Below, piece by piece: positions 7,635 through 17,081 of a stretch of DNA of 64,000 nucleotides. A program made the translations under genes and the position numbers. The stretch covers positions 8,281 through 72,280 of the forward strand of contig NZ_JBGSXS010000148.1 in the NCBI RefSeq assembly GCF_041751335.1, in the 5' to 3' direction. The first letter of the stretch is position 1; each line of letters opens with the position of its first letter. Source of the DNA: Aquiflexum sp041751335. Its GTDB lineage: Bacteria > Bacteroidota > Bacteroidia > Cytophagales > Cyclobacteriaceae. The notes under the pieces are model-generated. The model was not told the origin of the DNA and made no database searches. It was given only the letters and a program-made list of their open reading frames with translations.

Positions 7635-9467
7635 ATGAATACCTATCTCAGGATTTTATCATACGCCAGGCCCTACCGTCGATATTTTCCAATTTATGTG
7701 ATTTACACCCTTTTAGCAATCATTTTTGGATTGCTGAACTTCACCCTTTTAAAGCCCCTTTTTGATGTCATCTTTGAACAGGTCGAACCTGCTGATTTGA
7801 CTAAATTCCTGGAAAAACCTGATTTTTCATTTTCCATTGATTATTTCCTCCACTTATTCAACTATTATTTTTTACATATCTCTGATACCTATGGCAAGTT
7901 TGGAACGCTGCTTTATGTCTGTCTCATAATCGTATTATCAGTGTTCCTCGCCAATCTTTTCACATACCTTTCTGGGGTAGTTTTGGCGAAAGTTAGGGCA
8001 GAAGTGATCAAAAAAATGAGATTGAATATCTTTGAACAGGTCACCAAGATGCACATTGGCTATTTCTCCAACGAAAGAAAAGGCGACCTGATGTCCAAAA
8101 TGACCAATGACATTCAGGAAGTGGAAAACAGCATTGTGCAGTCCCTTCGTGTGGTTTTCAAAGAACCCGCTACCATCATCCTATATTTTGCAGTACTGTT
8201 TTTTATGTCTGTCAAGCTGACCCTTTTCACCATTATTTTGATCCCGGTCTCGGGTGCAATTATTGGTGGAATTACCAGAAGATTAAAGAAAAACGCCATC
8301 GAAAGCCAGGAATCATTGGGCAGGATCGTCAATATTCTTGATGAGACTATTGGAGGGATGCGGGTCATCAAAGCATTTGGAGCACAAAAATACATCAGGG
8401 ATAAATTTGATTCAGAAACTGACTTTTATTCTGATGTGAATATTTCCATGGCCCGGAAAAATGAACTGGCCTCACCTATTTCACAGTTTTTGGGTGTCAC
8501 TGTGGTGGCCGGAATATTGGTTTATGGAGGGAGTCTGGTTTTGAGCAACAATTCTGATTTAGGCGCTTCGGATTTTATCACATATATCATCATCTTCACC
8601 CAAGTTTTAAATCCCGCGAAAGAAATCTCAAGAGCAGCAAGCAGTATTCAAAGAGGTTTGGCTTCAGCAGAAAGAATATTTGAGGTAGTGGACACACAGA
8701 CCAGGATTCAAAATATTGATAACCCTACGGAAATAGATGGATTTCATGAGGGGATTGTTTTTGACCAAGTGTCGTTCAGCTATGAAAAAGATCAAATACT
8801 GAAAGAAATCAGTTTCAAACTCGAAAAAGGTAAAACCATTGCATTAGTCGGACCATCAGGAGGTGGTAAGTCTACCTTGGCGGATTTGGTTCCTCGTTTC
8901 TATGACCCTTCAGTAGGATCCATCACCTTAGATGGAAGAGAATTAAGGTCAATAGAAATCGAAAGTTTGAGAAAACAGATGGGTATAGTCACCCAAGAAT
9001 CCATCTTATTCAATGATACTGTATTCAACAATATTGCCTTTGGTCTTGAGGGAATTTCAGAAGAAAAGGTCATCGAAGCGGCCACAATTGCCAATGCTCA
9101 TGAATTTATAGTACAATTGGAAAAGGGGTATCAAACCTCAATTGGAGAAAGGGGATCCAAACTATCAGGTGGACAGCGTCAAAGGCTGAGTATTGCAAGG
9201 GCGGTGTTGAAAAATCCCCCAATCCTAATCCTGGATGAAGCAACTTCAGCTTTGGACTCCGAATCTGAAAAATTGGTGCAGGAAGCACTGACCAACCTAA
9301 TGAACAACAGAACCACCCTAGTTATCGCCCATAGACTAAGCACTATCCAACATGCAGACGAAATTCTCGTTATCAAGAAAGGACAAATTGTACAACGAGG
9401 AACCCATCAGAAGTTGATGGAAGTAGAAGGACTTTACAGGAAACTTTCCACAATGCAGTCTGTTTAG
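7635..9467 (+). CDS. ABC exporter half-transporter (MsbA-type, fused membrane and ATPase domains)
   Basis: 610 residues. Residues about 15-335 form the six-helix exporter domain; the ATPase domain follows, with Walker A GPSGGGKST near residues 406-414, signature LSGGQRQRLS, Walker B ILILDEATSAL and switch histidine in VIAHRLST. The layout is that of homodimeric lipid or drug flippases such as MsbA; the substrate cannot be read from sequence. The first extracytoplasmic loop is rather long (about residues 45-95). It is followed after 32 bases by a small membrane protein, possibly co-transcribed. Confidence 0.9.
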   Translation: MNTYLRILSYARPYRRYFPIYVIYTLLAIIFGLLNFTLLKPLFDVIFEQVEPADLTKFLEKPDFSFSIDYFLHLFNYYFLHISDTYGKFGTLLYVCLIIVLSVFLANLFTYLSGVVLAKVRAEVIKKMRLNIFEQVTKMHIGYFSNERKGDLMSKMTNDIQEVENSIVQSLRVVFKEPATIILYFAVLFFMSVKLTLFTIILIPVSGAIIGGITRRLKKNAIESQESLGRIVNILDETIGGMRVIKAFGAQKYIRDKFDSETDFYSDVNISMARKNELASPISQFLGVTVVAGILVYGGSLVLSNNSDLGASDFITYIIIFTQVLNPAKEISRAASSIQRGLASAERIFEVVDTQTRIQNIDNPTEIDGFHEGIVFDQVSFSYEKDQILKEISFKLEKGKTIALVGPSGGGKSTLADLVPRFYDPSVGSITLDGRELRSIEIESLRKQMGIVTQESILFNDTVFNNIAFGLEGISEEKVIEAATIANAHEFIVQLEKGYQTSIGERGSKLSGGQRQRLSIARAVLKNPPILILDEATSALDSESEKLVQEALTNLMNNRTTLVIAHRLSTIQHADEILVIKKGQIVQRGTHQKLMEVEGLYRKLSTMQSV

Positions 9468-9499
9468 TATATTAGACAAAAATATTAAGACATACACCT

Positions 9500-9865
9500 A
9501 TGAGACAAATCAATAAAATCATGCACCTTACCGTAGCGCTTTTTTTTGCTGTAAGTTTGGTTTTTTTTCTGTCATTCAACAGCCTCAAAGGGCTTTTTGG
9601 AATTGATGAACTGAATACAGGAACGATAGTTTCTTTCTTATTGGTGGGAACAGTCCTTTTCCTTATTGCTTGGGGAACAGGGAAAATAGTTAGGAATGGG
9701 TTGGAAGGTGAAATCTCATTAAAAGAAAATGAAAAAAAGGAACTGAAAGCAAAACTTTACGATCTGGAACAGGGAGTCAAACTCAAAAATATTGAAAGAA
9801 AAATTGATCAAGTGGAAGATGACAAAGACCCTTCTGTTATCAAACCCCGACAAAATTTTAAATAA
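9500..9865 (+). CDS. small two-helix membrane protein with a charged coiled-coil tail
   Basis: 121 residues. Two membrane helices (about 9-29 and 42-62) are followed by a cytoplasmic, highly charged segment rich in K and E (LKENEKKELKAKLYDLEQ) likely to form a coiled coil. The shape recalls LapA-type envelope proteins, but no motif identifies it. It sits between the ABC exporter and a terminator, so it may be the second gene of the exporter transcript. Confidence 0.6.
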   Translation: MRQINKIMHLTVALFFAVSLVFFLSFNSLKGLFGIDELNTGTIVSFLLVGTVLFLIAWGTGKIVRNGLEGEISLKENEKKELKAKLYDLEQGVKLKNIERKIDQVEDDKDPSVIKPRQNFK

Positions 9866-9898
9866 GCCAATTATATTTTGGCTAAATTCAGTATCTTC

Positions 9899-9924
9899 GG
9901 AAACCGCTTAGGTTTCCTTTTTTT
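9899..9924 (+). terminator. intrinsic terminator
   Basis: GGAAACC (9899-9905), loop GCTTA, GGTTTCC (9911-9917) and then seven T. It ends the exporter/small membrane protein transcript 34 bases after the stop. Confidence 0.85.
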
Positions 9925-9943
9925 ATACCCAAAATTTTAAAAC

Positions 9944-11482
9944 ATGGTAGCAAAAACTTTTGGCAGTGCGGTTTCAGGTGTAGATGCCAAGCTAATTACG
10001 ATTGAGGTCAATGTCGGTCAAGGCACAAGTTTTTATATGGTAGGCCTACCGGATAGTGCTGTAAAAGAAAGTCAGCAAAGAGTAGAATCTGCACTTAAAT
10101 ATTACGGTTACCGCATGCCAAGACAAAAAGTCGTGGTAAATCTCGCTCCTGCTGATATCAGAAAAGAGGGTTCATCTTATGATTTGCCCATCGCTTTGGG
10201 AATATTGAAAGGTTCCGAACAGGTCCTATTTCCAGAATTGGAAAATTACATCATCATGGGAGAACTTTCCCTTGATGGTAATCTCAGGCCTGTTAAGGGG
10301 GCATTGCCCATAGCTATTGAGGCAAGAAAAAACGGCTTCAAAGGATTTATACTTCCTGAGGAAAATGCTTCTGAGGCTTCAATTGTGAATAATATTGATA
10401 TCATAGGAGTCAGTACATTGGAAGACGCCATTCGCTTTCTTGAAGGGGAATTGGATATTCCTCCTTTGATTACAGATACAAGGGATATTTTCTATAGTTC
10501 TCTGGAGCAGTTTGAATTTGATTTTGCAGATGTGCAGGGTCAGGAAAATATCAAAAGGGCCATGGAAATAGCTGCTGCCGGTGGGCACAATGTCATCATG
10601 ATAGGTCCTCCTGGTGCAGGTAAAACCATGTTGGCCAAACGACTGCCTTCAATCCTTCCTCCATTATCATTACAGGAGGCATTGGAAACAACCAAAATCC
10701 ATTCGGTAGCAGGTAAGTTGGGAAAAAATGCCTCCTTGGTTGCCCAAAGACCATTTAGATCACCCCACCATACCATCAGTGATGTGGCTTTGGTCGGTGG
10801 GGGCGGGAATCCCCAACCAGGAGAAATCTCTCTTTCTCATAATGGCGTGCTCTTCTTAGATGAACTTCCGGAATTCAAACGAACTGTTTTGGAAGTGATG
10901 CGGCAACCTTTGGAAGAAAGAAAAGTGACCATTTCCAGGGCAAAAGTCTCTGTGGATTATCCTGCCAATTTTATGCTGATAGCGAGTATGAACCCTTGCC
11001 CATGCGGTTATTATAACCATCCGGAGAAGGAATGTGTATGTGGTCCGGGTATTGTACAGCGTTATTTGAACAAAATAAGTGGGCCCTTATTGGACAGGAT
11101 TGACCTTCATGTAGAAGTGACACCGGTTAAATTTGAAGAGATGACTTCCACCAGAAAATCTGAATCCAGTAAATCTATTCGGGAGCGGGTGATTATAGGT
11201 AGGGAAGTTCAGATTGAAAGATTTAAGAGTCAGCCTGACATCTTTTGCAATGCCATGATGCCTTCCCATATGGTAAAGGAAATCTGTCAGATCAATGAAG
11301 CCGGAAAAGCATTGTTGAAAACCGCAATGGAAAGATTGGGACTGTCTGCTAGGGCTTATGACCGTATCCTGAAAGTTTCCAGAACTATAGCAGATTTGAC
11401 CCAAAGTGAGGGAATCAAAGTAGAGCATCTTGCAGAGGCAATACAGTACAGGAGTCTGGATAGAGAAGGTTGGGCAGGTTAG
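9944..11482 (+). CDS. comM: YifB/ComM-type Mg-chelatase-like AAA+ ATPase
   Basis: 512 residues, full family length. The N-terminal Lon-protease-like domain (FGSAVSGVDAKLITIEV... YDLPIALGIL) occupies about residues 1-170. The AAA+ domain follows, with Walker A GPPGAGKTM near 220-229, Walker B GVLFLDELPEF, and the cysteine cluster NPCPCGYY... CVCGPG. In competent bacteria ComM is a branch-migration helicase aiding homologous recombination of imported DNA; in other lineages the role is less certain. ATG 9944 lies just after a terminator, so its promoter must overlap that hairpin or be read-through. It is a single-gene unit. Confidence 0.9.
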   Translation: MVAKTFGSAVSGVDAKLITIEVNVGQGTSFYMVGLPDSAVKESQQRVESALKYYGYRMPRQKVVVNLAPADIRKEGSSYDLPIALGILKGSEQVLFPELENYIIMGELSLDGNLRPVKGALPIAIEARKNGFKGFILPEENASEASIVNNIDIIGVSTLEDAIRFLEGELDIPPLITDTRDIFYSSLEQFEFDFADVQGQENIKRAMEIAAAGGHNVIMIGPPGAGKTMLAKRLPSILPPLSLQEALETTKIHSVAGKLGKNASLVAQRPFRSPHHTISDVALVGGGGNPQPGEISLSHNGVLFLDELPEFKRTVLEVMRQPLEERKVTISRAKVSVDYPANFMLIASMNPCPCGYYNHPEKECVCGPGIVQRYLNKISGPLLDRIDLHVEVTPVKFEEMTSTRKSESSKSIRERVIIGREVQIERFKSQPDIFCNAMMPSHMVKEICQINEAGKALLKTAMERLGLSARAYDRILKVSRTIADLTQSEGIKVEHLAEAIQYRSLDREGWAG

Positions 11483-11620
11483 TTTAAACCAACAATTACT
11501 CCATTAATCAAATAGTGTTGTTAAAACTTTCATAATTAAATATCTTTAATTACTTTCGGAGAAATACGAATAAGTTGCTTTTTTGGTCACCCTTTTTAAG
11601 CTTACCCTTAATAAAAGTTT

Positions 11621-11644
11621 AAAGGCTGTTTCTGGACAGCCTTT
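11621..11644. terminator. hairpin between convergent genes
   Basis: AAAGGCTGT (11621-11629) pairs with ACAGCCTTT (11636-11644) around a 6-base loop, and it overlaps the stop codon of the minus-strand gene. T runs on either side are short, so termination efficiency is uncertain. Confidence 0.6.
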
Positions 11645-12746
11645 ATTTATCTAAAGCCTGATCTAAATCCTCCAATAAGTCGTCCAAATGCTCTAGTCCT
11701 ACTGAAACTCGAAGCAGGTTCTGAGGGGTTTTTGTATCTGAACCTTCCACAGCCGCTCTTCTTTCAATCAGACTTTCTACCCCGCCCAAACTTGTTGCAT
11801 TGGTAAAATATTCCAAATGTGAAATCACCCTATCAGCATCATCTGCCGTTCCTGATACTTCAAAAGACAACATTCCTCCAAAACCGGACATCTGGGCAGC
11901 CGCAGTCAGGTGATTGGGATGGGAAATCAGCCCAGGGTAATATACCTTATCCACTTTGGGATGTTGCTGCAAAAAAGTCGCTAAGATTGCAGCATGTTCA
12001 GCATGTCCTTTCATGCGATAAGGCAGCGTCTTAATACTTCTGGTAAGCATGTAGCAATCAAATGGGGAAGGCACTGCACCTCCGACTTGTTGCACCATTT
12101 TAATTTTTTCCCAAATACCCTCTTTGGATTTTGTAATTAAAGCACCTCCCAATATGTCACTGTGACCCCCAAGATATTTTGTCGTGCTGTGCATCACTAT
12201 ATCAGCGCCCAACAACAAAGGATTTTGGTAAACCGGGGTGGCAAAGGTATTGTCACAGGCTACTTTGATCTTTTTATCATTCGCTATTTCACAAATTCTT
12301 CTGATATCTGAAACCTGCAACAATGGATTGGAGGGGGTCTCTACCCAAATCAGGTTTGTTTTCGAAGTAATGGCATCCTCCACATTTTGAACATTGGTCA
12401 TGTCCACAAATGTCACTTCAAGTATTCCCTTGAAAACATTGACGAGCAAACTCCTCAACCCATGGTACATGTCATCCGGAGCTACGATATGGCTACCTGG
12501 TTCCAAAGATTGAAAAACCGCCATTCCAGCAGCATTCCCAGAAGAGAAGGCCGCTGCCGCCTCTCCGTGTTCCAATCTTGCCAAGACCTGCTCCAATGCC
12601 AAACGGTTGGGATTATTAGCCCTTGAATAAATCGGTGATCCTTCTACATGTTCGAAAGTTGTAGAAAGTGTGATGGGTTGGACAGCAGGTCTATTTTTGT
12701 CTTCAATGATAGTACCTGCATGGATGGCAATCGTCTCTAATTTCAT
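11643..12746 (-). CDS. PLP-dependent trans-sulfuration enzyme (cystathionine gamma-synthase/lyase family)
   Basis: 367 residues from ATG 12746 (MKLETIAIHAG); ten extra upstream codons are open but would overlap the previous gene. Family motifs are complete: PITLSTTFEH, YSRANNPNRLALE, SSGNAAGMA, the cofactor-binding aspartate in ACDNTFATP, the PLP lysine in HSTTKYLGGHSD near residue 186, and SLGGVESL(I) near the end. The reaction is gamma- or beta-exchange/elimination on homoserine or cysteine derivatives in methionine/cysteine metabolism; sequence alone does not separate synthase from lyase. It follows the DUF4293 gene by 13 bases. Confidence 0.88.
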   Translation of the reverse strand: MKLETIAIHAGTIIEDKNRPAVQPITLSTTFEHVEGSPIYSRANNPNRLALEQVLARLEHGEAAAAFSSGNAAGMAVFQSLEPGSHIVAPDDMYHGLRSLLVNVFKGILEVTFVDMTNVQNVEDAITSKTNLIWVETPSNPLLQVSDIRRICEIANDKKIKVACDNTFATPVYQNPLLLGADIVMHSTTKYLGGHSDILGGALITKSKEGIWEKIKMVQQVGGAVPSPFDCYMLTRSIKTLPYRMKGHAEHAAILATFLQQHPKVDKVYYPGLISHPNHLTAAAQMSGFGGMLSFEVSGTADDADRVISHLEYFTNATSLGGVESLIERRAAVEGSDTKTPQNLLRVSVGLEHLDDLLEDLDQALDK

Positions 12747-12759
12747 GGTTGGGTTGATT

Positions 12760-13239
12760 TTAACGGATTCTGTCAACAGACCTTACCAGCATCTCATCTT
12801 TTCTGATAAACCTATTCGCCAATAAATTCATGATCATCCCAGCAAAAATTGCCCAAAAACCAATCACAAATGCACCATTGACTTGAGGATTGATTACTTC
12901 ATTGGCATTATGGGAAAACCAAATAATGATACCAACATTGATGACCATCGCCAATGAATTCATCATATTTACAAACATCTGTCGGGTTCTATTTTTATAT
13001 TGAAATATACTGAATAGTGCTAATCCCATAGATATAAATGCCAGTATGGCTATTGCTACCTTCGAACTGGACTGTACTAGACCACCTGATTCAACATCTA
13101 TTGTATTCAAAGCCCATGCAGTAAGCGTGGCTATTTGAGTTTGACTAGGGTTGACCTGATGCCAAATGGGAAATATCAATACCAATACCATGGCCACAGC
13201 CACCAAAAACATAAAAACAGTTTGAATTCGTTGTATCAT
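12760..13239 (-). CDS. DUF4293 four-helix membrane protein
   Basis: 159 residues starting MIQRIQTVFMFLVAVAMVL, the signature beginning of the Bacteroidota-specific DUF4293 family. Four hydrophobic helices (about 5-25, 53-75, 86-106 and 120-142) and a basic tail RFIRKDEMLVRSVDRIR. Function unknown. The longer open frame to 13344 would run into the divergent truA promoter, so the internal ATG is preferred. It is divergent from truA with about 106 bases between starts. Confidence 0.8.
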   Translation of the reverse strand: MIQRIQTVFMFLVAVAMVLVLIFPIWHQVNPSQTQIATLTAWALNTIDVESGGLVQSSSKVAIAILAFISMGLALFSIFQYKNRTRQMFVNMMNSLAMVINVGIIIWFSHNANEVINPQVNGAFVIGFWAIFAGMIMNLLANRFIRKDEMLVRSVDRIR

Positions 13240-13306
13240 CTTTGTGCTAAATTTTGACAAAGAAACAGGGTTATTTGTTGAATCGCAAGGAATGGATAAA
13301 TGGTCA

Positions 13307-13335
13307 TTTGAAATTGATAGGGATTGGTATCTTTG
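13307..13335 (+). promoter_or_regulatory. Bacteroidota-type promoter of truA
   Basis: TTTG (13307-13310), 17 bases, then TATCTTTG (13328-13335): an exact match to the -33 TTTG/-7 TAnnTTTG pattern of the Bacteroidota primary sigma factor. ATG 13346 is only 10 bases past the -7 box, so the mRNA would have almost no leader. Confidence 0.75.
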
Positions 13336-13345
13336 TAGCACCAAA

Positions 13346-14110
13346 ATGATAAAATTCAGATACTTTCTTGAACTAGCTTATAAAGGGACCCGATACCATG
13401 GATGGCAAATCCAAAAAAATGCACATTCTGTTCAGGCTGAATTGGAAAATGCAATCTCCATCATTTTGGGTCAGCCAACTTCCATCATGGGTAGTGGCAG
13501 GACTGATACAGGTGTTCATGCCAGTCAGCAGTTCGTACATTTTGATGCACAGGAAGAATTGGTTGAAAAGGATTTTATCAAAAAACTCAATGCCATTATA
13601 CCTAAGGATATATCAGGATATTCCCTAAAAAGAGTCCATGAGGATGCTCACACAAGATTTGATGCACTTTGGAGAAGTTATGTTTATAAAATCAGCCTCC
13701 GGAAAAATCCTTTTGAACAGGAATATTCTTGGCTGTTCCACAAAAATGTAGACATCGAAAAAATGAACGAAGCCGCTTCAATGCTTCTCCGATATGAAGA
13801 TTTTCAGTGCTTCAGTAAAGTTCGAACAGATGTAACCCATTTCAACTGTAAAATAAAAGAGGCTTATTGGGAACAAATTGACCAGCAATTGTTATTTCAT
13901 ATAACTGCCAACAGGTTTTTGCGTGGAATGGTACGGGCCATTGTCGGCACTTTGACAAATGTGGGGACAGATAAGCTCAGCATTGATCAATTTGTTGATA
14001 TTTTGGAAAGCAAAGACAGAACACAAGCAAAATCGTCTGCGCCTGCCCATGGATTATACCTTTGTAAAATCATATATTCCGAAAATTTATTTAAATCGAC
14101 AAACTTTTGA
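13346..14110 (+). CDS. truA: tRNA pseudouridine synthase A
   Basis: 254 residues from ATG 13346; the frame is open further upstream but MIKFRYFLELAYKGTRYHGWQ is the family start and the promoter lies just before it. The catalytic aspartate is in GSGRTDTGVHA near residue 53. Conserved RFDALWRSYVYKI and the C-terminal FLRGMVRAIVGT helix are present. The enzyme isomerises uridines 38-40 in tRNA anticodon arms. Its TGA overlaps the TTG start of the downstream ABC exporter, implying coupled translation. Confidence 0.95.
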   Translation: MIKFRYFLELAYKGTRYHGWQIQKNAHSVQAELENAISIILGQPTSIMGSGRTDTGVHASQQFVHFDAQEELVEKDFIKKLNAIIPKDISGYSLKRVHEDAHTRFDALWRSYVYKISLRKNPFEQEYSWLFHKNVDIEKMNEAASMLLRYEDFQCFSKVRTDVTHFNCKIKEAYWEQIDQQLLFHITANRFLRGMVRAIVGTLTNVGTDKLSIDQFVDILESKDRTQAKSSAPAHGLYLCKIIYSENLFKSTNF

Positions 14111-15894
14111 GCCTGGAAAAAGAAAATATCAAAAGCGGTGACATTATTGACACCCAGGTATTGAGGAAACTTTACAAGTTTGTCAAACCCTATCAACCAC
14201 AATTCTATTTTTTGGTTTTTTTGACCATTACTTTGGCTATATTGGCTCCTACAAGGCCCTACTTTATCCAAGTTGCCATAGATGATTATGTAGCAGTGGG
14301 AGATGGGAACGGTCTTGTCAGAATTATTTATTTGCTCATTTTTCTAATGGTACTGCAGGCTGTTGTTCAGTTTGCACACACATATCTATCAGGATGGATT
14401 GGTCAGGTAATTATCAAGGATATCCGAATCAAGTTATATAGGCATCTACTGAAAATGCGTCTCAAGTTTTTTGATAATACTCCCATTGGAAGGTTGGTTA
14501 CTAGAAACATCTCAGACATTGAAACACTTGCTGAGGTTTTCAGTGAAGGTCTTGCAGCCATCATCGGTGACCTGTTACAGTTGGTGACAATCCTCGCCGT
14601 GATGTTTTATGTGGACTGGAAACTCACCTTGGTGAGTTTGTGTACCCTGCCTTTATTGCTCATTTCTACTTATGTGTTCAAAGAGAAAATAAAATTCGCT
14701 TTCAATGAGGTAAGAAATGCCGTCTCCAACCTAAATTCATTCTTACAGGAACATATTACAGGAATGAATATTGTCCAAATATTCAACCGGGAGCAGCGGG
14801 AATATGAAAAATTCAAGGACATCAATAGAGACCATAAAAAAGCCCACATCAAATCCGTTCTGTATTATTCCATTTATTTCCCTGTAGCTGAAATCATACA
14901 GGCCATTGGTATAGGATTAGTAGTTTGGTATGGTGCCACAGGCGTCTTTGACCTGGATATTCAAGTCGGTGTATTGATTTCATTTATTATGTACCTACAG
15001 CTGTTTTTCAGGCCAATCCGGATGATTGCTGACAGGTATAATACCCTGCAAATGGGAGTGGTCAGCTCTTCAAGAATTTTCAAATTACTTGAAAGTGATG
15101 ACCAAATTCCCAATGAAGGCAACTTAAAGCCCGAAAAATTGAAAGGTAATATCAAGCTTGAAAATGTTTGGTTTGCCTATATTGATGAAGATTGGGTCTT
15201 GAAAAATATCAACTTTGAGGCCAAACATGGGGAATCCATCGCATTGGTAGGTGCGACAGGTGCAGGCAAATCCTCGATCATCAACCTGATCAATAGGTTT
15301 TACGAAATCAACCAAGGGACTATCAAAATAGATGATACGGATATTCGGGATTTTGAATTAGGCTCATTGAGAAGGCATATTGGAGTAGTTTTACAGGATG
15401 TGTTCCTGTTTTCAGAAACCATCTTCTACAACATTACTTTAGGCAATCCTGACATCAGTAGAGAAGAAGTCATGAAAGCGGCCAAATTAGTCGGTGCCAA
15501 AAAGTTTATAGAAAGACTTCCCGGTGGTTTAGATTATAATGTCATGGAAAGAGGCGCTACGCTTTCGGTGGGCCAACGGCAATTGATTTCATTTGTACGG
15601 GCCATGGTCTATAATCCTGAAATCATCATCCTTGATGAGGCAACATCTTCCGTGGATACAGAAACAGAAGAAATGATCCAAAAAGCAATTTCAAAAATGA
15701 TGAAAGGAAGAACTTCCATCGTAATTGCCCACAGACTATCTACCATCCAAAAAGCAGATAAAATCATCGTATTGCACCATGGTGAAATCAAGGAAATGGG
15801 TACCCATGAAAGCTTGCTTGAATTGGGAGGTTTTTATTCTCAATTACATCAAATGCAAATGAAGTCAATGGCCATCGGGGAAGGGTTGGGGTAA
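14107..15894 (+). CDS. ABC exporter half-transporter with LSVGQ signature
   Basis: 595 residues starting at TTG 14107, whose last two bases form the truA stop (TTGA overlap). Six membrane helices lie in residues about 30-325; the ATPase domain follows, with Walker A GATGAGKSS near residues 381-389, Walker B IIILDEATSSVD and the H-loop IVIAHRLST. The ABC signature reads LSVGQRQLIS rather than LSGGQ, a variant known in YfiC/BmrCD-like exporters. It is homodimeric or partners with an unlinked half-transporter; substrate unknown. No neighbouring second half is seen; the one at 7635 is about 4.6 kb away. Confidence 0.88.
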   Translation: MSLEKENIKSGDIIDTQVLRKLYKFVKPYQPQFYFLVFLTITLAILAPTRPYFIQVAIDDYVAVGDGNGLVRIIYLLIFLMVLQAVVQFAHTYLSGWIGQVIIKDIRIKLYRHLLKMRLKFFDNTPIGRLVTRNISDIETLAEVFSEGLAAIIGDLLQLVTILAVMFYVDWKLTLVSLCTLPLLLISTYVFKEKIKFAFNEVRNAVSNLNSFLQEHITGMNIVQIFNREQREYEKFKDINRDHKKAHIKSVLYYSIYFPVAEIIQAIGIGLVVWYGATGVFDLDIQVGVLISFIMYLQLFFRPIRMIADRYNTLQMGVVSSSRIFKLLESDDQIPNEGNLKPEKLKGNIKLENVWFAYIDEDWVLKNINFEAKHGESIALVGATGAGKSSIINLINRFYEINQGTIKIDDTDIRDFELGSLRRHIGVVLQDVFLFSETIFYNITLGNPDISREEVMKAAKLVGAKKFIERLPGGLDYNVMERGATLSVGQRQLISFVRAMVYNPEIIILDEATSSVDTETEEMIQKAISKMMKGRTSIVIAHRLSTIQKADKIIVLHHGEIKEMGTHESLLELGGFYSQLHQMQMKSMAIGEGLG

Positions 15895-15898
15895 TTAA

Positions 15899-15962
15899 AG
15901 GATGAAGGATAAAGGATAAGGGATGAAGGATAAAGGATAAGGGATGAAGGGTGAAGGGTAAA
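15899..15962 (+). repeat. tandem repeat, three 21-bp units
   Basis: Two identical 21-bp purine-only-plus-T units (15900-15920 and 15921-15941) are followed by a degenerate third (15942-15962). Each unit is built from the shorter word GGATRAAGG. It starts right after the exporter stop codon. No reading frame or hairpin explains it. Confidence 0.8.
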
Positions 15963-16087
15963 GGCAGAATTCAGATTTTAGATTTGAGTCAGATAACTTC
16001 CTAAGATTTGATTTGGATGTCATCATTTGTAATTAGCGGTAGGAGATGTAACAAATGTGGCAATTCTGTTAAAATAAATCCATAATT

Positions 16088-16185
16088 AATGCCGTAGGCA
16101 TGACCGAAATAGCAGCCCGGCAATTTATTGCCGGGATCAAATCGATAACACGTCACCAAAAGTACCGTAGGTAAGGACGATTTAA
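16088..16185. repeat. REP-like intergenic element with inverted repeat
   Basis: CCCGGCAA (16116-16123), TTTA, TTGCCGGG (16128-16135) is a perfect GC-rich hairpin. On either side the word CCGTAGG recurs (near 16092-16098 and 16165-16171) within ATGCCGTAGGCATGA and TACCGTAGGTA. The rest of the 15895-16201 spacer holds only the tandem repeat and AT-rich sequence. The pattern suggests a dispersed extragenic palindromic element, which cannot be confirmed from one copy. Confidence 0.5.
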
Positions 16186-16201
16186 TGAATCCGAGAAGGG
16201 T

Positions 16202-17017
16202 TTAGAGATACTTATTCAGCATTGTTTCCATTTCCTGTTGCAATTTTTTAGCTTCGGTTCCGGCTACTTTTGCGAAGTCCTTATCATTACCTGCATATAT
16301 AATCCCTCTCGATGAATTGACCAAAAGACCGCATTGACTGTTCATACCGAATTTAGCTACTTCTGCAAGGCTGCCTCCCTGGGCGCCAACACCTGGAACT
16401 AAAAAAAAATGTTCAGGTACAATTTTCCTGACCTCTGCGATCTTCTCTCCTCTTGTGGCACCGACCACATACATCATATTATCTGGATTTCCCCAACCGC
16501 TGCTTTTCTCCAAAACTTCCTGAAAGAATGGTTTCCCCGATTGGGATGTAGAGAGTTGAAAATCTGCACTTCCTTCATTGGAAGTTAAAGCCAATAGGAT
16601 CACCCATTTATTTTCAAATTCCAAAAAAGGTCTGACACTGTCCACTCCCATATAAGGCGCCACAGTGATCGAATCAAAATCCATGGTTTCAAAAAAGGCT
16701 TTGGCATACAAGCCGGAAGTATTTCCTATATCCCCTCTTTTAGCATCGGCAATGGTGAAAATTTCTTTCGGGATAAACTCCAAAGTCTTTTGAAGACTTT
16801 CCCATCCTTTGGGACCAAGAGCCTCATAGAAAGCAATGTTGGGTTTGTAGGCGACAGCAAAATCGGCAGTCTGTTCGATGATCTGCTTATTGAATTCAAA
16901 AATAGGATCCGATTCTTTGAGCAGGTGCGAAGGTATTTTAGAAAGGTCCGTATCTAGACCCACACACAAAAAAGATTTTTTATCACTGATTTGCTGAAAG
17001 AGTTCTTTTCGATTCAT
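16202..17017 (-). CDS. pyrF: orotidine 5'-phosphate decarboxylase
   Basis: 271 residues, the length of the type 2 (mycobacterial/Bacteroidota) subfamily. Substrate and catalytic residues are visible in CVGLDTDLSKIP, the DAKRGDIGNT loop containing the catalytic Asp-Lys-Asp set, and the phosphate-binding VPGVGAQGG. It converts OMP to UMP, the last step of pyrimidine synthesis. pyrD lies about 3.4 kb upstream on the same strand, with lolA-like and ftsK between. Confidence 0.95.
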   Translation of the reverse strand: MNRKELFQQISDKKSFLCVGLDTDLSKIPSHLLKESDPIFEFNKQIIEQTADFAVAYKPNIAFYEALGPKGWESLQKTLEFIPKEIFTIADAKRGDIGNTSGLYAKAFFETMDFDSITVAPYMGVDSVRPFLEFENKWVILLALTSNEGSADFQLSTSQSGKPFFQEVLEKSSGWGNPDNMMYVVGATRGEKIAEVRKIVPEHFFLVPGVGAQGGSLAEVAKFGMNSQCGLLVNSSRGIIYAGNDKDFAKVAGTEAKKLQQEMETMLNKYL

Positions 17018-17081
17018 GAAGGGTTAAATTTTCCTAAAAGTAGGCATAAAAAATATTTCAATCCCTCCCTGAATATTAATT

